DNA of 64,000 nucleotides from Caulobacter sp. 17J80-11 (GTDB lineage Bacteria; Pseudomonadota; Alphaproteobacteria; Caulobacterales; Caulobacteraceae): NCBI RefSeq assembly GCF_014349105.1, contig NZ_JACSJI010000019.1, positions 1 through 64,000 of the forward strand, given 5' to 3'. A program made the translations under genes and the position numbers. The notes beneath the pieces are model-generated. The model saw only the letters and a list, made by a program, of their open reading frames with translations, was not told the origin of the DNA and did not search any database. This document shows, in pieces, positions 54,301 to 61,686 of the stretch (within the stretch, counting starts at the first letter, position 1; every line of letters starts with the position of its first letter).

Positions 54301-55593
54301 GGCCTGCGCGACAAGCCGGACGAGCTGAAGGTCAGCTCCGAACCGAAGCAGGTCTGGGTGCCCAACGCCGCGCCGCCGGCGCCGCCCTCGGTGCTGTACG
54401 TCGTGCCGACCTTCGGCTGGAGCCGCACCCAGTCGGGCGGCGAAAAGCGGTCGATGCGTTTCGGCGGCGGCCTGCGGGTCTATCTGGACCGGCCGTGGTT
54501 CAGCTCCGGCTACGGCGAGATGCTGGGGGTGGTGCTGGCGACCGAGGGCACGCCGTCCGGCGAGCTGAACGGACGGCTGAAGTCGCTGGTGACCCAGTGG
54601 GGCCGCGACCCGCTGTGGCCGCAGGCGCCGCTGACCCAGTTCGCACCGGCGAAGTCGGCCTTCCCGCTGGCCCGCTACCAGGCCCCGATCGCCTTCGACG
54701 GCCTGCCCGAGCTGCCGGCCGAGGAGGGCTCGGCCCTGCCGCCGGGGCCGTTCCGGCAGGGGCTGTCGCACCGGGCGCTGGAGGGCTCGTCGCTGAAGCT
54801 GGACGTGGCCCCGCACGCGGTCGGCTGGGACGACGAGCGCAAGCTCTGGTACGCCGACATCGTCGTGAACCTGCCGTCCACGGCCTATCTGCCGTTCATC
54901 CGCCTGGCGCTGGGCCGGTATCATCCGGTGTCGGTCGACGGGGCGCACCTGTCCGACATCATGCTGGCCGAGTTCCAGCAGCTCACCCCCGACCGGCTGG
55001 CGGTGGTCACCGAGGCGCTGGGCGCGCCCAAGACCGTGCCGCCGACCCAGGCCTTCAAGGTGCAGGTCTATGGCGTGCTGCCCAAGCCGAAGGAGCACTC
55101 CGCCTGGCAGGAGGCCGGCAAGATCGACGTGCGCGTGCAGGTGCTGCCGCCGGACGGCTGCCCGGACCTGGACTGGGTCGACTGGGTGATGCCGGAGGGC
55201 TCCAAGTCGCTGGCCCCCTCCATCCCCGGCGGGGTCGGCCTGCCACTCAGCGGCGGTTCCGACGGCGTGAAGCTGGACGGCGCCGCCGTGCTGGGCGCGC
55301 TGGTCTCCGGCGCCGCGGCCCAGTCGGCCCGCGCTCAGGCCGACAAGCTGGCGGCCCAAGGCCGGTTCGACGACATCGTCGGCAACCCGGCGCTGATCGC
55401 CGCCCTGATCCCGCCGCTGATCGAGGAGGTGACGGTCGCCGCGCCCTTGCCCCAGCCGGGCGTGCGCCGGCGGCTCCTGATCACCGAGTCCGAGGTCTAT
55501 CGCACCACGCCGGACGACCCGCCGACGATCTCGGCGCCGAAATCCTCGGAGATCGCCGAGCGGATCGTGTTCGTGGAGACGGTGGAGATCTAG
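51376..55593 (+). CDS. Giant protein of unknown function (1405 residues), partner of the upstream gene
   Basis: The 1405-residue product begins directly with a folded-looking segment (TYSSEAVWTVLPNGLGEAKQ; LKASILVSPRLWSD) and has no signal peptide. Several regions look like beta-sandwich repeats (GRSYRVRVRLVDLAGNSLAA near residue 570; RLDLYGEWNEVED). There are no visible catalytic motifs, Walker boxes or transmembrane helices. The ATG at 51376 follows AAGGAGCC. It is cotranscribed with the first giant. Together they could form an envelope or extracellular assembly, but nothing here proves it. Long frames on the opposite strand are shadows. Confidence 0.85.
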   Translation: MVTYSSEAVWTVLPNGLGEAKQLKASILVSPRLWSDASDPSLGGHDGWKVWRNWATAMGGAGFLLKAEGLSAPVKATVVSKTDKAVFEALFGDTTPVNPFVFSDWSKKKVLSYPLADLATALDETYGGWALNAGELPKRGDFGAQFSRDFNPKRRTRPEDVLRMVAEGQGFGRTLGQNGQGASTAQLAQALDLLATYHRPLNKQELAVWTPPPGDEVHEPARYRKGSRPPLPSKADLARKVDFHQIAAALIQYPDLARACGFVIDVEIDPAALAAAGANLKLSVAEVVLDGFAPPAPISPVSMTRNTDTGFFLQGAPLPAGQVSPFVDRWLRLDASGPYRLVQMDVDGAGLKFSQFAESMLRDVPADFDDDILPGDPQAEPQAGAPSIRTGGLTLAHRRRDLSLQAAFVQAKTLNVAALAHAAAPSDPSKPPATVFAGDAVRGYRIDVLDETKGQWRSLCARHGAYTFTKGGHDPIPFGSPDAPAPGKPSDEGMVRAAAGSSTDGSNPNLVKVHEGLFSWRGWSLCAPEPGKWVKSDNSFSGAADPLPSGLPLDVAFAAQPGTLPSLRFGRSYRVRVRLVDLAGNSLAADAAAPAGAVSDPQTYLRYEPVEPPSLALIGEKTSELQVPGDGESMGRLAIRTMDAGLAEPKRARRHVVPPRVGARFAEQHGVLDGPDGRIDAGKWSTLINQDSPLIDLEVDGQRWPCARERFVLPFLPDPMAVAVAVRVLGVDGIDPKVVHHVPLYGDTVPVTAAAAKDWPKAKPFEIELVDGGPGAGFTIEGTGRRVFRVRLIKAQRARLRVSCVLPASAKSMMKWRARVASAGLPAAQQHALDALVEGGGHWMLTPWRTVELVHAVQRPLVKPVIQNLDTAQRGFGELDARLFFDTPLDAESTGRLDLYGEWNEVEDTPGEPRPKGKRATADAWGRTITRKETPQTFRAEARKAPPEHKFADTRYRRVSYRLDATTRHREFMPAGLRDKPDELKVSSEPKQVWVPNAAPPAPPSVLYVVPTFGWSRTQSGGEKRSMRFGGGLRVYLDRPWFSSGYGEMLGVVLATEGTPSGELNGRLKSLVTQWGRDPLWPQAPLTQFAPAKSAFPLARYQAPIAFDGLPELPAEEGSALPPGPFRQGLSHRALEGSSLKLDVAPHAVGWDDERKLWYADIVVNLPSTAYLPFIRLALGRYHPVSVDGAHLSDIMLAEFQQLTPDRLAVVTEALGAPKTVPPTQAFKVQVYGVLPKPKEHSAWQEAGKIDVRVQVLPPDGCPDLDWVDWVMPEGSKSLAPSIPGGVGLPLSGGSDGVKLDGAAVLGALVSGAAAQSARAQADKLAAQGRFDDIVGNPALIAALIPPLIEEVTVAAPLPQPGVRRRLLITESEVYRTTPDDPPTISAPKSSEIAERIVFVETVEI

Positions 55594-55641
55594 CCCCCAG
55601 GGGACGCGGCTTGACAGGCGCGTCCACATGCCGCATCGGTG

Positions 55642-55665
55642 TACTAGTCAACTAGTTCACTAGCT
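55642..55665. promoter_or_regulatory. Operator-like ACTAGT repeats before the GntR gene
   Basis: ACTAGT-CA-ACTAGT followed by TTCACTAG makes three spaced CTAG words in 22 bases, about 20 bases before the TTG start at 55678; a TTGACA hexamer lies upstream at 55611. GntR regulators of the YtrA type bind such palindromes and repress their own ABC operons. The motif is seen; the binding is inferred. Confidence 0.6.
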
Positions 55666-55677
55666 CGGACCCGACCT

Positions 55678-56070
55678 TTGCGGATCTCCATCAACCCGGC
55701 CGACGCCCGGCCGATCTATGTCCAGATCATGGACGAGGTGCGACGCGCCCTGGTGGTGGGCGCGCTGCGGCCCGAGGACCCGCTGCCGTCCGTGCGCCAG
55801 CTCGCTTCGGACCTGCGGCTCAATCCCAACACCGTCGCCCAAGCGTATCGCGAGCTCGAACGTGAAGGCGTGGTCTACGTCCGCCGGGGCCAGGGCACCT
55901 TCGTGGGCGAGCGCGGCGCGGCGGGGGCCGAGCGTCAGCGTCTGGCCCGCGCCGTGGCCGAGCGCGCCCTGCTCGACGCCCACCGGCACGGCCTCAGCGC
56001 CGAGGACCTGGTCGAGGCGGTGCGCACGCTCGCGGCCGGCCAGGCCCAGCCCTCGACGGCGGACGCCTGA
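55678..56070 (+). CDS. GntR/YtrA-family transcriptional regulator
   Basis: The 130-residue product has the GntR winged helix (PIYVQIMDEVRRALVVGALR, then LPSVRQLASDLRLNPNTVAQ, AYRELEREGVVYVRRGQGTF) and only a short helical tail, which is the YtrA subfamily layout. Such regulators control adjacent ABC transporter genes, and here the ABC ATPase starts next. The start is a TTG at 55678. The TGA overlaps an ATG at 56070. Confidence 0.92.
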   Translation: MRISINPADARPIYVQIMDEVRRALVVGALRPEDPLPSVRQLASDLRLNPNTVAQAYRELEREGVVYVRRGQGTFVGERGAAGAERQRLARAVAERALLDAHRHGLSAEDLVEAVRTLAAGQAQPSTADA

Positions 56071-56105
56071 TGATCGTCGCCCCCATTCTTTCTCGGAGAC
56101 AGAGC

Positions 56106-57026
56106 ATGCTCCCCACCTCGCTGGGCGAGGGTCCCTTCGCGGTCGCCACCCAAGGCCTGACTAAGCGCTACGCCCGCGAGCCGGCGCTGAACGGCGTCGA
56201 TCTGCAGATCCCGGAAGGCGCGGTCTACGTGCTGGCCGGTCCGAACGGGGCCGGCAAGAGCACGCTGATCCGCAGCCTGCTCGGCCTGGCGCGGCCCGAC
56301 GCGGGGCGGGCCACGGTCCTGGGCCTGGACCCGCGCACGTCCGGTCCGGAGGTGCGGGCGCGGACGGGCTACGTGCCGGAAGGGGCGGGGGGCGCCTACG
56401 GCTGGATGCGGGTCGGTCGCCTGCTCCAGCATCACGCGGCCTATTACGCGACCTGGGACCGCGACTACGCCGGGCGGCTGTCGCGAGCGCTGGACGTGCG
56501 GCCCGAGCGGCGCGTCGGCGCTCTGTCCAAGGGTCAGGTCCGACGGCTGCAGCTGGTGCTGGCCCTCGCCCACCGGCCGTCGCTGCTGCTGCTGGACGAG
56601 CCCACCGACGGCCTGGACCCGGCGGCGCGCGACGAGGCCCTGGGCCTCTTGTCCGAACACTTGGCCGACACCGGCGGCAGCGTCCTGATCTCCACTCACC
56701 TGCCGCACGAGGTCGACGGCCTGGCCGACCATCTCGGCGTGCTGCGCGGCGGCCGGCTGGTCGCCCAGGCCCCGCGCGAACGCCTGGAACGCATGCTGCG
56801 TGTCTATCGCGCCGAGGGACCCGACGGCTGGGTGGGCCCCGAGGACCTGTCCGGCGTGATCGACCGGCGCGCCGGCGTCGGTCGCGAGCTCCGCTGGACC
56901 GTCTGGGGCGAGGAGGGCGAGGTTGTCGCCCGGATCGCCGCGTCGGGCGGCGCCGTGCGCGACGTCGCCCGCTTGCCCTTTGAAGACTCCGTTCTCGCCC
57001 TGCTGCGCGCCAAGGAGGCGTCATGA
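56106..57026 (+). CDS. ABC transporter ATP-binding protein
   Basis: This 306-residue ATPase has Walker A AGPNGAGKSTLIRSLLG, signature ALSKGQVRRLQLVLALAH (LSKGQ), Walker B LLLLDEPTDGLDPAARD and the H-loop LISTHLPHE. It is the CcmA/YtrB type that pairs with a membrane permease for export. The frame is open from an ATG at 56070 overlapping the GntR stop, but the ATG at 56106 follows CGGAGA and is preferred. It overlaps the permease gene by four bases (ATGA). Confidence 0.93.
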   Translation: MLPTSLGEGPFAVATQGLTKRYAREPALNGVDLQIPEGAVYVLAGPNGAGKSTLIRSLLGLARPDAGRATVLGLDPRTSGPEVRARTGYVPEGAGGAYGWMRVGRLLQHHAAYYATWDRDYAGRLSRALDVRPERRVGALSKGQVRRLQLVLALAHRPSLLLLDEPTDGLDPAARDEALGLLSEHLADTGGSVLISTHLPHEVDGLADHLGVLRGGRLVAQAPRERLERMLRVYRAEGPDGWVGPEDLSGVIDRRAGVGRELRWTVWGEEGEVVARIAASGGAVRDVARLPFEDSVLALLRAKEAS

Positions 57027-57769
57027 GCCGTCCCCGTCCCACGCCGCTCGTCGCGGTCCTTTCCGAACAGGTGCGCGCCGTCGGCCTGTCCTTGCGGCCG
57101 GGCGCCGCCCTGCTGGCCGCCGTGCTCGCGCTCGTCACCGGCGTCGGCGCCTCCACTGCTCTGGGCGCCGGCCAGCCCCTCGATTTTCCGGACGAGGCGC
57201 GCCTGCTGATCGGCGCCCTCGGCTTCCTGCTGCCGTTCGCGGTCTGGCGCGGCGAGAAGCTGTTCGCCGGCGCATGGCTGTGGACCCTGCCGGTCGAACG
57301 CCGCACCCACGTGCTGGCCAAGGTCGCCGCCGGCTGGGTCTGGCTGATGCTGGCCGTGGGGCTCGTGGTCGCCTGGCTGGCGGGCCTGGCGCTCGGGACC
57401 GGCGGAGAGCTCGTCGCGACCGCCACGGGCACGATCGCCGACGCGCACGGGCGCATCACGGCCGTGCGCTGGACCGAGCCGGCCTGGGGCTTGGCCGCGC
57501 CCTTCACCATCGCGACGATCGGCTATCTCGTCGTCTCCGCCCTGGTGGTCGGATTGAAGCGACCGCTGTGGTGGATCGCCGGCGGGTTCCTGGCCGCCTG
57601 CGTCCTGATCGAGGTCCTGGACGCCGACCTGCCGCCCGCCCGGGTGCTGCTCGCCCCGTTCGGCTTCGTCCTGCCGAACCTGGCCTGGTGGGCGGCCGCG
57701 ACCGCGGCCTGGACGAGCCTGGGCCTGCTAGCCGTCTGGCTCGCGGCCTCGCGGCACCGCGAAGGTTAG
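57023..57769 (+). CDS. ABC transporter permease-like membrane protein
   Basis: The 248-residue protein has about six hydrophobic segments (GAALLAAVLALVTGVGASTA; LLIGALGFLLPFAVWRG; VAAGWVWLMLAVGLVVAWLA; ALVVGLKRPLWWIAGGFLAA; VLPNLAWWAAATAAWTSLGL). It is encoded directly after the ABC ATPase and completes a GntR-ATPase-permease operon. The substrate is unknown. Its last 42 bases overlap the convergent GNAT gene. Confidence 0.87.
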   Translation: MSRPRPTPLVAVLSEQVRAVGLSLRPGAALLAAVLALVTGVGASTALGAGQPLDFPDEARLLIGALGFLLPFAVWRGEKLFAGAWLWTLPVERRTHVLAKVAAGWVWLMLAVGLVVAWLAGLALGTGGELVATATGTIADAHGRITAVRWTEPAWGLAAPFTIATIGYLVVSALVVGLKRPLWWIAGGFLAACVLIEVLDADLPPARVLLAPFGFVLPNLAWWAAATAAWTSLGLLAVWLAASRHREG

Positions 57770-58474
57770 GCGCGGGGCCGTCCGAGGCCTCGCCCGCGTC
57801 AGGCGGGTCATCAGCACCTCGCGGCGCAGGGTGAAGCCCAGGGTCTCGTACAGCGCGATCGCGCCGGTGTTACTCGCGTAGGCGTGCAGGAACGGCGTCT
57901 CGCCACGCGCGAGGATCTTTCCCGCCACCAGCCGCATCAGCGCGCCGGCGTAGCCGCGCCCGCGGTGGTCGGGATGGGTGCAGACCCCGCTCACCTCGGT
58001 GAAGCCGTCCGGCTTCATCCGCTCCCCGGCCATGGCCACCAGCCGGCCGTCCAGCCGCACGCCGAAGAAGTCGCCCAGTTGGTGGGTCCGCTCGAAGAAC
58101 GGGCCCGGCTGGGTGAGCGTCGCGAGCGCCAGCATTTCGGCCGCGTCCGTGTCGCCGAGCGGGATCATCTCGAAGTCCACGGCCGGCCCCTCGGTCAGCC
58201 GTTCGGACGTCATCTGCACCCCCAACTCCTGGGAAGCCACGGCCACGCCCGGCGCCTGCGGCGGCGCTTCGGGCTGCAGCAGGGCAACGTCGCCGTTGGC
58301 CGCCACCAGCGCGCCCAGCGCGGCCAGGCTGGCGTCGGAGGCGTCGCCCAGGGCCGCGAACACGCCGTAGGCGGGGTCGTAGCGGCGCGCGCCGCCTTCG
58401 ACGACGGCGAGGTGGGCGTGGCGCCCGGTCAGGGCGGACCAGGCGCAGCGGTCGAGCGGATGGGCGGCGGTCAT
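57728..58474 (-). CDS. GNAT-family N-acetyltransferase
   Basis: The 248-residue product has the acetyl-CoA-binding motif of GNAT enzymes in VSGVCTHPDHRGRGYAGALM and then RLVAGKILARGETPFLHAYA, NTGAIALYETLGFTLRREVL. The N-terminal half is a degenerate domain seen in FR47-like members (GVFAALGDASDASLAALGAL). Substrate unknown. It is convergent with the ABC permease, overlapping by 42 bases, and is followed by the S41 peptidase gene on its upstream side. Confidence 0.88.
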   Translation of the reverse strand: MTAAHPLDRCAWSALTGRHAHLAVVEGGARRYDPAYGVFAALGDASDASLAALGALVAANGDVALLQPEAPPQAPGVAVASQELGVQMTSERLTEGPAVDFEMIPLGDTDAAEMLALATLTQPGPFFERTHQLGDFFGVRLDGRLVAMAGERMKPDGFTEVSGVCTHPDHRGRGYAGALMRLVAGKILARGETPFLHAYASNTGAIALYETLGFTLRREVLMTRLTRARPRTAPRLTFAVPRGREPDG

Positions 58475-59850
58475 GCGCCGGAGATAGGCGCTCGCGGCCC
58501 TCCCGTCACGCTTGCGGTTCGCTTCAGCAGGACATCGACCGCGGCGCGCTGATCGAGCGGGTCGTCGGCGATCGGCAGGTCGGGCTCGACGTAGGCGGGC
58601 CTGGCCGCGCCCGAGGGCCGGTCGAGCACGAAGCGGGGATAGAACAGCACCAGGCCGGTCTTGGACAGGCGCAGGCTCTGGACCGCGCCGGACTGGCGGG
58701 TGCGGACCGCGCCGCCGACCCCGGCCACCCGGCCGAAGCCGTAGTCCTGCACCACGTTGCTGAACAGCACGGCGGACGAATAGGTCTGCGGCCCGACCAG
58801 CACGTAGACCTGCCCCTTGAAGCGCAGCGCCTCGGCCGGCTGCGGCGGCGTCTCGGACTCGATCTCGCCCGAGACCAACTGGCCGGCGACCTCGCCCGGC
58901 GCGCGGGGCTGCAGCACCCGCTTGATATAGTGCGAGCCGTGCCGGTAGGGCCGGCCGGCGATGTATAGGAGCAAGCCCTCACGCCAGTAGTCGTCGTCCC
59001 CGCCCCCGTTGCGGCGGAGGTCGACGACCAGCCGGTCCGCGCCCGCGGCGGCGATCCGCGCGAAGCAGTCCTGGGTGAAGGCCAGATACCGCGCCTTGTC
59101 GGGCCAGGCGAACGAACCGGCGGTCAGGACGGCGCCCCGCGGGCCCACTTCGCAACGAAAGGTGCGCTCGAAGCTGGCCTCGTCCTGCAGCAGGGCGGGC
59201 CTCTCGCGGCTGGCGGCGACGCGCAGGTGGCCGCCGCCGGCCAGGTCCAACTCGAACGCGGCCGGCGCGCCGTACAGCTTCGCGTAATAGAGCCACCAGC
59301 GCTGGGCCAGCAGGGCGGACCGGAAGGCCGGGGTATCGCCGTGCACGCGCGCTGACAAGGTCCGCACCACCTGGCCGGCGTCGCGTCCGTCGATGCGCCG
59401 GATGCGCCGGCCCGCGTACGGCGTCGGGCCGCCGCCCAGGGCCGAAGCGATCCGCACGGCGCCGTGAGCGTCGATGCTGACCTCGAACGGGAAGAAGGCG
59501 CCCCCTTCGGCGAGGGTACGTGCGCTTTCCTGGCGCCAGTCGGGCAGGCCGATGAAGAGATGCCCGCCCGCCAGCACGGGGTTGAGCTGCGCCAGGGCGG
59601 ACCAGGCTTCCGTTCGGGTCATCGGACGGTCCAGCTGGCGCTCGATCCGCCGCGCGGCGCGCTCCAGCTCGGCCTTGCTGACGGAATGGGCCAGGTCCGG
59701 ATGGTTCTGCTCGATGGTCTCGACCGCCAGCCGCAGGTCGGCCCGCAGGTCGGCGGGCGAGATCGGCGCCTCCTCCGCTGCGGCAGCGCTGCCGGCGAGG
59801 GCCGCGGCCAAGAGCGCCAAACCCAGTCGTTTGAAGAGATGCGCCTGCAA
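58471..59850 (-). CDS. S41-family peptidase-like protein, secreted
   Basis: The product has a signal peptide (FKRLGLALLAAALAGSAAAA, cleaved before EEAPIS) and an S41 domain: DRLVVDLRRNGGGDDDYWRE and VYVLVGPQTYSSAVLFSNVV, where the second Ser after TY fits the nucleophile, then the VGGAVRTRQSGAVQSLRLSK region. The N-terminal half is a helical S41-associated domain. The frame is open past the divergent regulator's operator, so I take the TTG at 59850, giving 459 residues; a later start is possible. It overlaps the GNAT gene start by four bases and is divergent from the ArsR-like gene. Confidence 0.82.
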   Translation of the reverse strand: MQAHLFKRLGLALLAAALAGSAAAAEEAPISPADLRADLRLAVETIEQNHPDLAHSVSKAELERAARRIERQLDRPMTRTEAWSALAQLNPVLAGGHLFIGLPDWRQESARTLAEGGAFFPFEVSIDAHGAVRIASALGGGPTPYAGRRIRRIDGRDAGQVVRTLSARVHGDTPAFRSALLAQRWWLYYAKLYGAPAAFELDLAGGGHLRVAASRERPALLQDEASFERTFRCEVGPRGAVLTAGSFAWPDKARYLAFTQDCFARIAAAGADRLVVDLRRNGGGDDDYWREGLLLYIAGRPYRHGSHYIKRVLQPRAPGEVAGQLVSGEIESETPPQPAEALRFKGQVYVLVGPQTYSSAVLFSNVVQDYGFGRVAGVGGAVRTRQSGAVQSLRLSKTGLVLFYPRFVLDRPSGAARPAYVEPDLPIADDPLDQRAAVDVLLKRTASVTGGPRAPISGA

Positions 59851-59897
59851 GATCGCCCCACGGCTCCGAGCGCGACGAGATTGCCAGCGCAGCGGCT

Positions 59898-59926
59898 TGT
59901 TGAAATAATAGGCATCAGTTTCAACA
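59898..59926. promoter_or_regulatory. Inverted repeat operator between S41 peptidase and ArsR-like genes
   Basis: TGTTGAAA and TTTCAACA are perfect 8-bp arms 13 bases apart, located 10 bases before the ATG of the ArsR-like gene and upstream of the peptidase. The spacing suits a dimeric winged-helix regulator acting on both divergent genes. Confidence 0.7.
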
Positions 59927-59935
59927 GGAGTCCAC

Positions 59936-60529
59936 ATGGCCGAGCCCTTCGTCAGGCGCGCCCTCCGCGATCCGGCGCAGATCCGGCTGCTGAGCTCGGC
60001 CGTGCGGCAGGAGATCGTGGACACCCTGGCGGCCCTGGGCGGCGAGGCGAGCGTCGCGGCCATGGCCGAGCATCTCGGTCGTCCGGCCGACGGCCTCTAC
60101 TACCACCTGCGCGCCCTCCTGGACGGCGGGCTGGTGGAGGAGGTCCCCGCCGGCGACGAGGAGCGTCGTTACCGGCTGGCCGGCGAGGGCGACGGGCCGA
60201 TCCGGTTGGCCTACGACCTCGGACCCCAGGGCAATCGGCGCGAGCTGGGCGCGTTCGCCCGCGCGCTCCTGCAGATCGCCGCCGAGGACTTCGAGGCGGC
60301 GCTGGCGGCGCCGGAGTCCGTGACCGAGGGACCGGCGCGCGAGCTCTGGGTTTCGCGCAACAAGGGCTGGCTCAGCAATGACGACCTGGAGGAAGCCTCG
60401 CGCCTGCTGGAACGGCTCAGCGAGCTGAGCAGCCAGCCGAAGGGACCCGGCCGCGAACGGCTGATGAGCTTCGCCTTCGCGCTGGCGCCGCTCAGCCCGC
60501 GTCCCCGGCGCCGCGGCAGGGCTGGATGA
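59936..60529 (+). CDS. ArsR/HTH_20-type winged-helix regulator
   Basis: The 197-residue protein has a winged helix at residues about 15-85: IRLLSSAVRQEIVDTLAALG, VAAMAEHLGRPADGLYYHLR, ALLDGGLVEEVPAGDEERRY. The rest is a helical domain of unknown ligand (LLQIAAEDFEAALAAPESVT; SRLLERLSELSSQPK) and a basic tail. No Cys pair for metal sensing is present, so it is not a classic metal sensor. The ATG follows AGGAG. It probably controls the divergent S41 peptidase gene through the inverted repeat. Confidence 0.88.
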   Translation: MAEPFVRRALRDPAQIRLLSSAVRQEIVDTLAALGGEASVAAMAEHLGRPADGLYYHLRALLDGGLVEEVPAGDEERRYRLAGEGDGPIRLAYDLGPQGNRRELGAFARALLQIAAEDFEAALAAPESVTEGPARELWVSRNKGWLSNDDLEEASRLLERLSELSSQPKGPGRERLMSFAFALAPLSPRPRRRGRAG

Positions 60530-60638
60530 GGCGGCGCCTCCGGCCGCGGCCCGCCGCCGGACTTCGACCTCGCCAGGCGCCCGGCTCATCCTGGAGTTTC
60601 CGCTGAAGGCAGAGTGAGGCCGTCCGGATTGATCGCCG

Positions 60639-60664
60639 TCCGGGCGGGATTTATCGCGCCCGGA
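60639..60664. other. Perfect inverted repeat in the ArsR-CPBP gap
   Basis: TCCGGGCG and CGCCCGGA pair around a 10-base AT-richer loop within the 254-base gap between the regulator and the CPBP gene. There is no T run. It may be a weak terminator; I see no other gene in the gap. Confidence 0.35.
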
Positions 60665-60783
60665 TTGAACCGCCGCACGGCGGCGCTTGAGCTCGACGGG
60701 CCTACCTGACCCCGTGGTCGGAGTTTCCGGCCTGGGCCGACGGCCCGGCCCGGGGCACGGCGCGCACCTGAAGGATCGAAGTG

Positions 60784-61629
60784 ATGTCCGTCGTGCTCCT
60801 GTTTCTCGCCCTGATGGCCGGTTCGACCGCCCTGATGCATTGGGTGATCGTCAGTTTCGGCTTCACCGGCATGACGGCGGTGCTGCTCATGTGGTCGGTC
60901 GGCCTGAGCGCGATGCTGGCGCTCAAGCTCATGCGCCAGGACCTCTCGAGCCTAGGCTGGAACTGGGGCCGCTCGCGCTACCACCTGATCGCCTTCGCCC
61001 TGCCGGTCGTTTACGGCGCCGTGACCTGTTTCAGCGCCGACCTGGCCGGCCTCGCGAGCTTCCCTAAGTTCGAAATGCTGGGCGAGATCGCCAGACAGCA
61101 GGGCTTCGGCCCGCTCGGCCCGACGCTGTCCGTCGTCGCGGTCATCCTGCTGGCGATGACCGCCGGCATGGTGAACAACATGGCCGCCGCGCTCGGCGAA
61201 GAGATCGGCTGGCGCGGGTTCCTGACGCCGCGGCTGACGACGATGCTCGGCTTCTTCGGCGCGACCCTGGTCACCGGCCTGCTTTGGGCGTCCTGGCACC
61301 TGCCGATCCTGATCTTCAGCGACTATAACGGCGGCGGCGAGAAGGCCTACGAGGTCGCCTCGTTCATGGTGATGATCACGGCGATGAGCGGAGCCGCCGC
61401 CTGGCTGCGCCTGCAATCCGGCAGCCTGTGGCCGGCGGTCACCTTCCACGCCTCGCACAACCTGTTCTTGCAGATGATCTTCGGCCCGATGACCACGCGC
61501 GGCGACAGCCCCGTCACCATGGTCGGCGAGTTCGGCGTCGTCACGGCGATCGTGTGCGTGATCGTCTGCCTGCCGTTCTGGGTGGCGGGCATACGGCGGC
61601 CGTGGCCGCCGAGGTGGTCGCCGGCCTAG
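60784..61629 (+). CDS. CPBP-family intramembrane protease
   Basis: The 281-residue membrane protein has the CPBP (Abi/Rce1) motifs: LGEEIGWRGFLTPRL with the EExxxR pattern, LLWASWHLPILIF with the His and the final HASHNLF. About eight hydrophobic segments surround them, starting MSVVLLFLALMAGSTALMHW. Such proteins are intramembrane glutamate proteases; some process prenylated or bacteriocin-related substrates. The ATG at 60784 (or a GTG one codon before) has AAGGA upstream. The substrate is unknown. Confidence 0.9.
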   Translation: MSVVLLFLALMAGSTALMHWVIVSFGFTGMTAVLLMWSVGLSAMLALKLMRQDLSSLGWNWGRSRYHLIAFALPVVYGAVTCFSADLAGLASFPKFEMLGEIARQQGFGPLGPTLSVVAVILLAMTAGMVNNMAAALGEEIGWRGFLTPRLTTMLGFFGATLVTGLLWASWHLPILIFSDYNGGGEKAYEVASFMVMITAMSGAAAWLRLQSGSLWPAVTFHASHNLFLQMIFGPMTTRGDSPVTMVGEFGVVTAIVCVIVCLPFWVAGIRRPWPPRWSPA

Positions 61630-61686
61630 GCGCTCGCAGCTGACGGCCGGACGCGTCGATCCCGGGCGGACGGGCTAACCGCCGCC

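Noticed and set aside
47647-55629. 2660-codon open frame on the minus strand opposite the two giant genes
   Set aside because: It is antisense to two convincing genes, is made mostly of Gly, Arg, His, Leu and Gln in the monotone pattern of reverse-strand GC-rich codons, and shows no domain.
59851-60063. Longer S41 peptidase start across the regulator gene
   Set aside because: It would run through the inverted repeat and into the divergent coding region and would bury the signal peptide.
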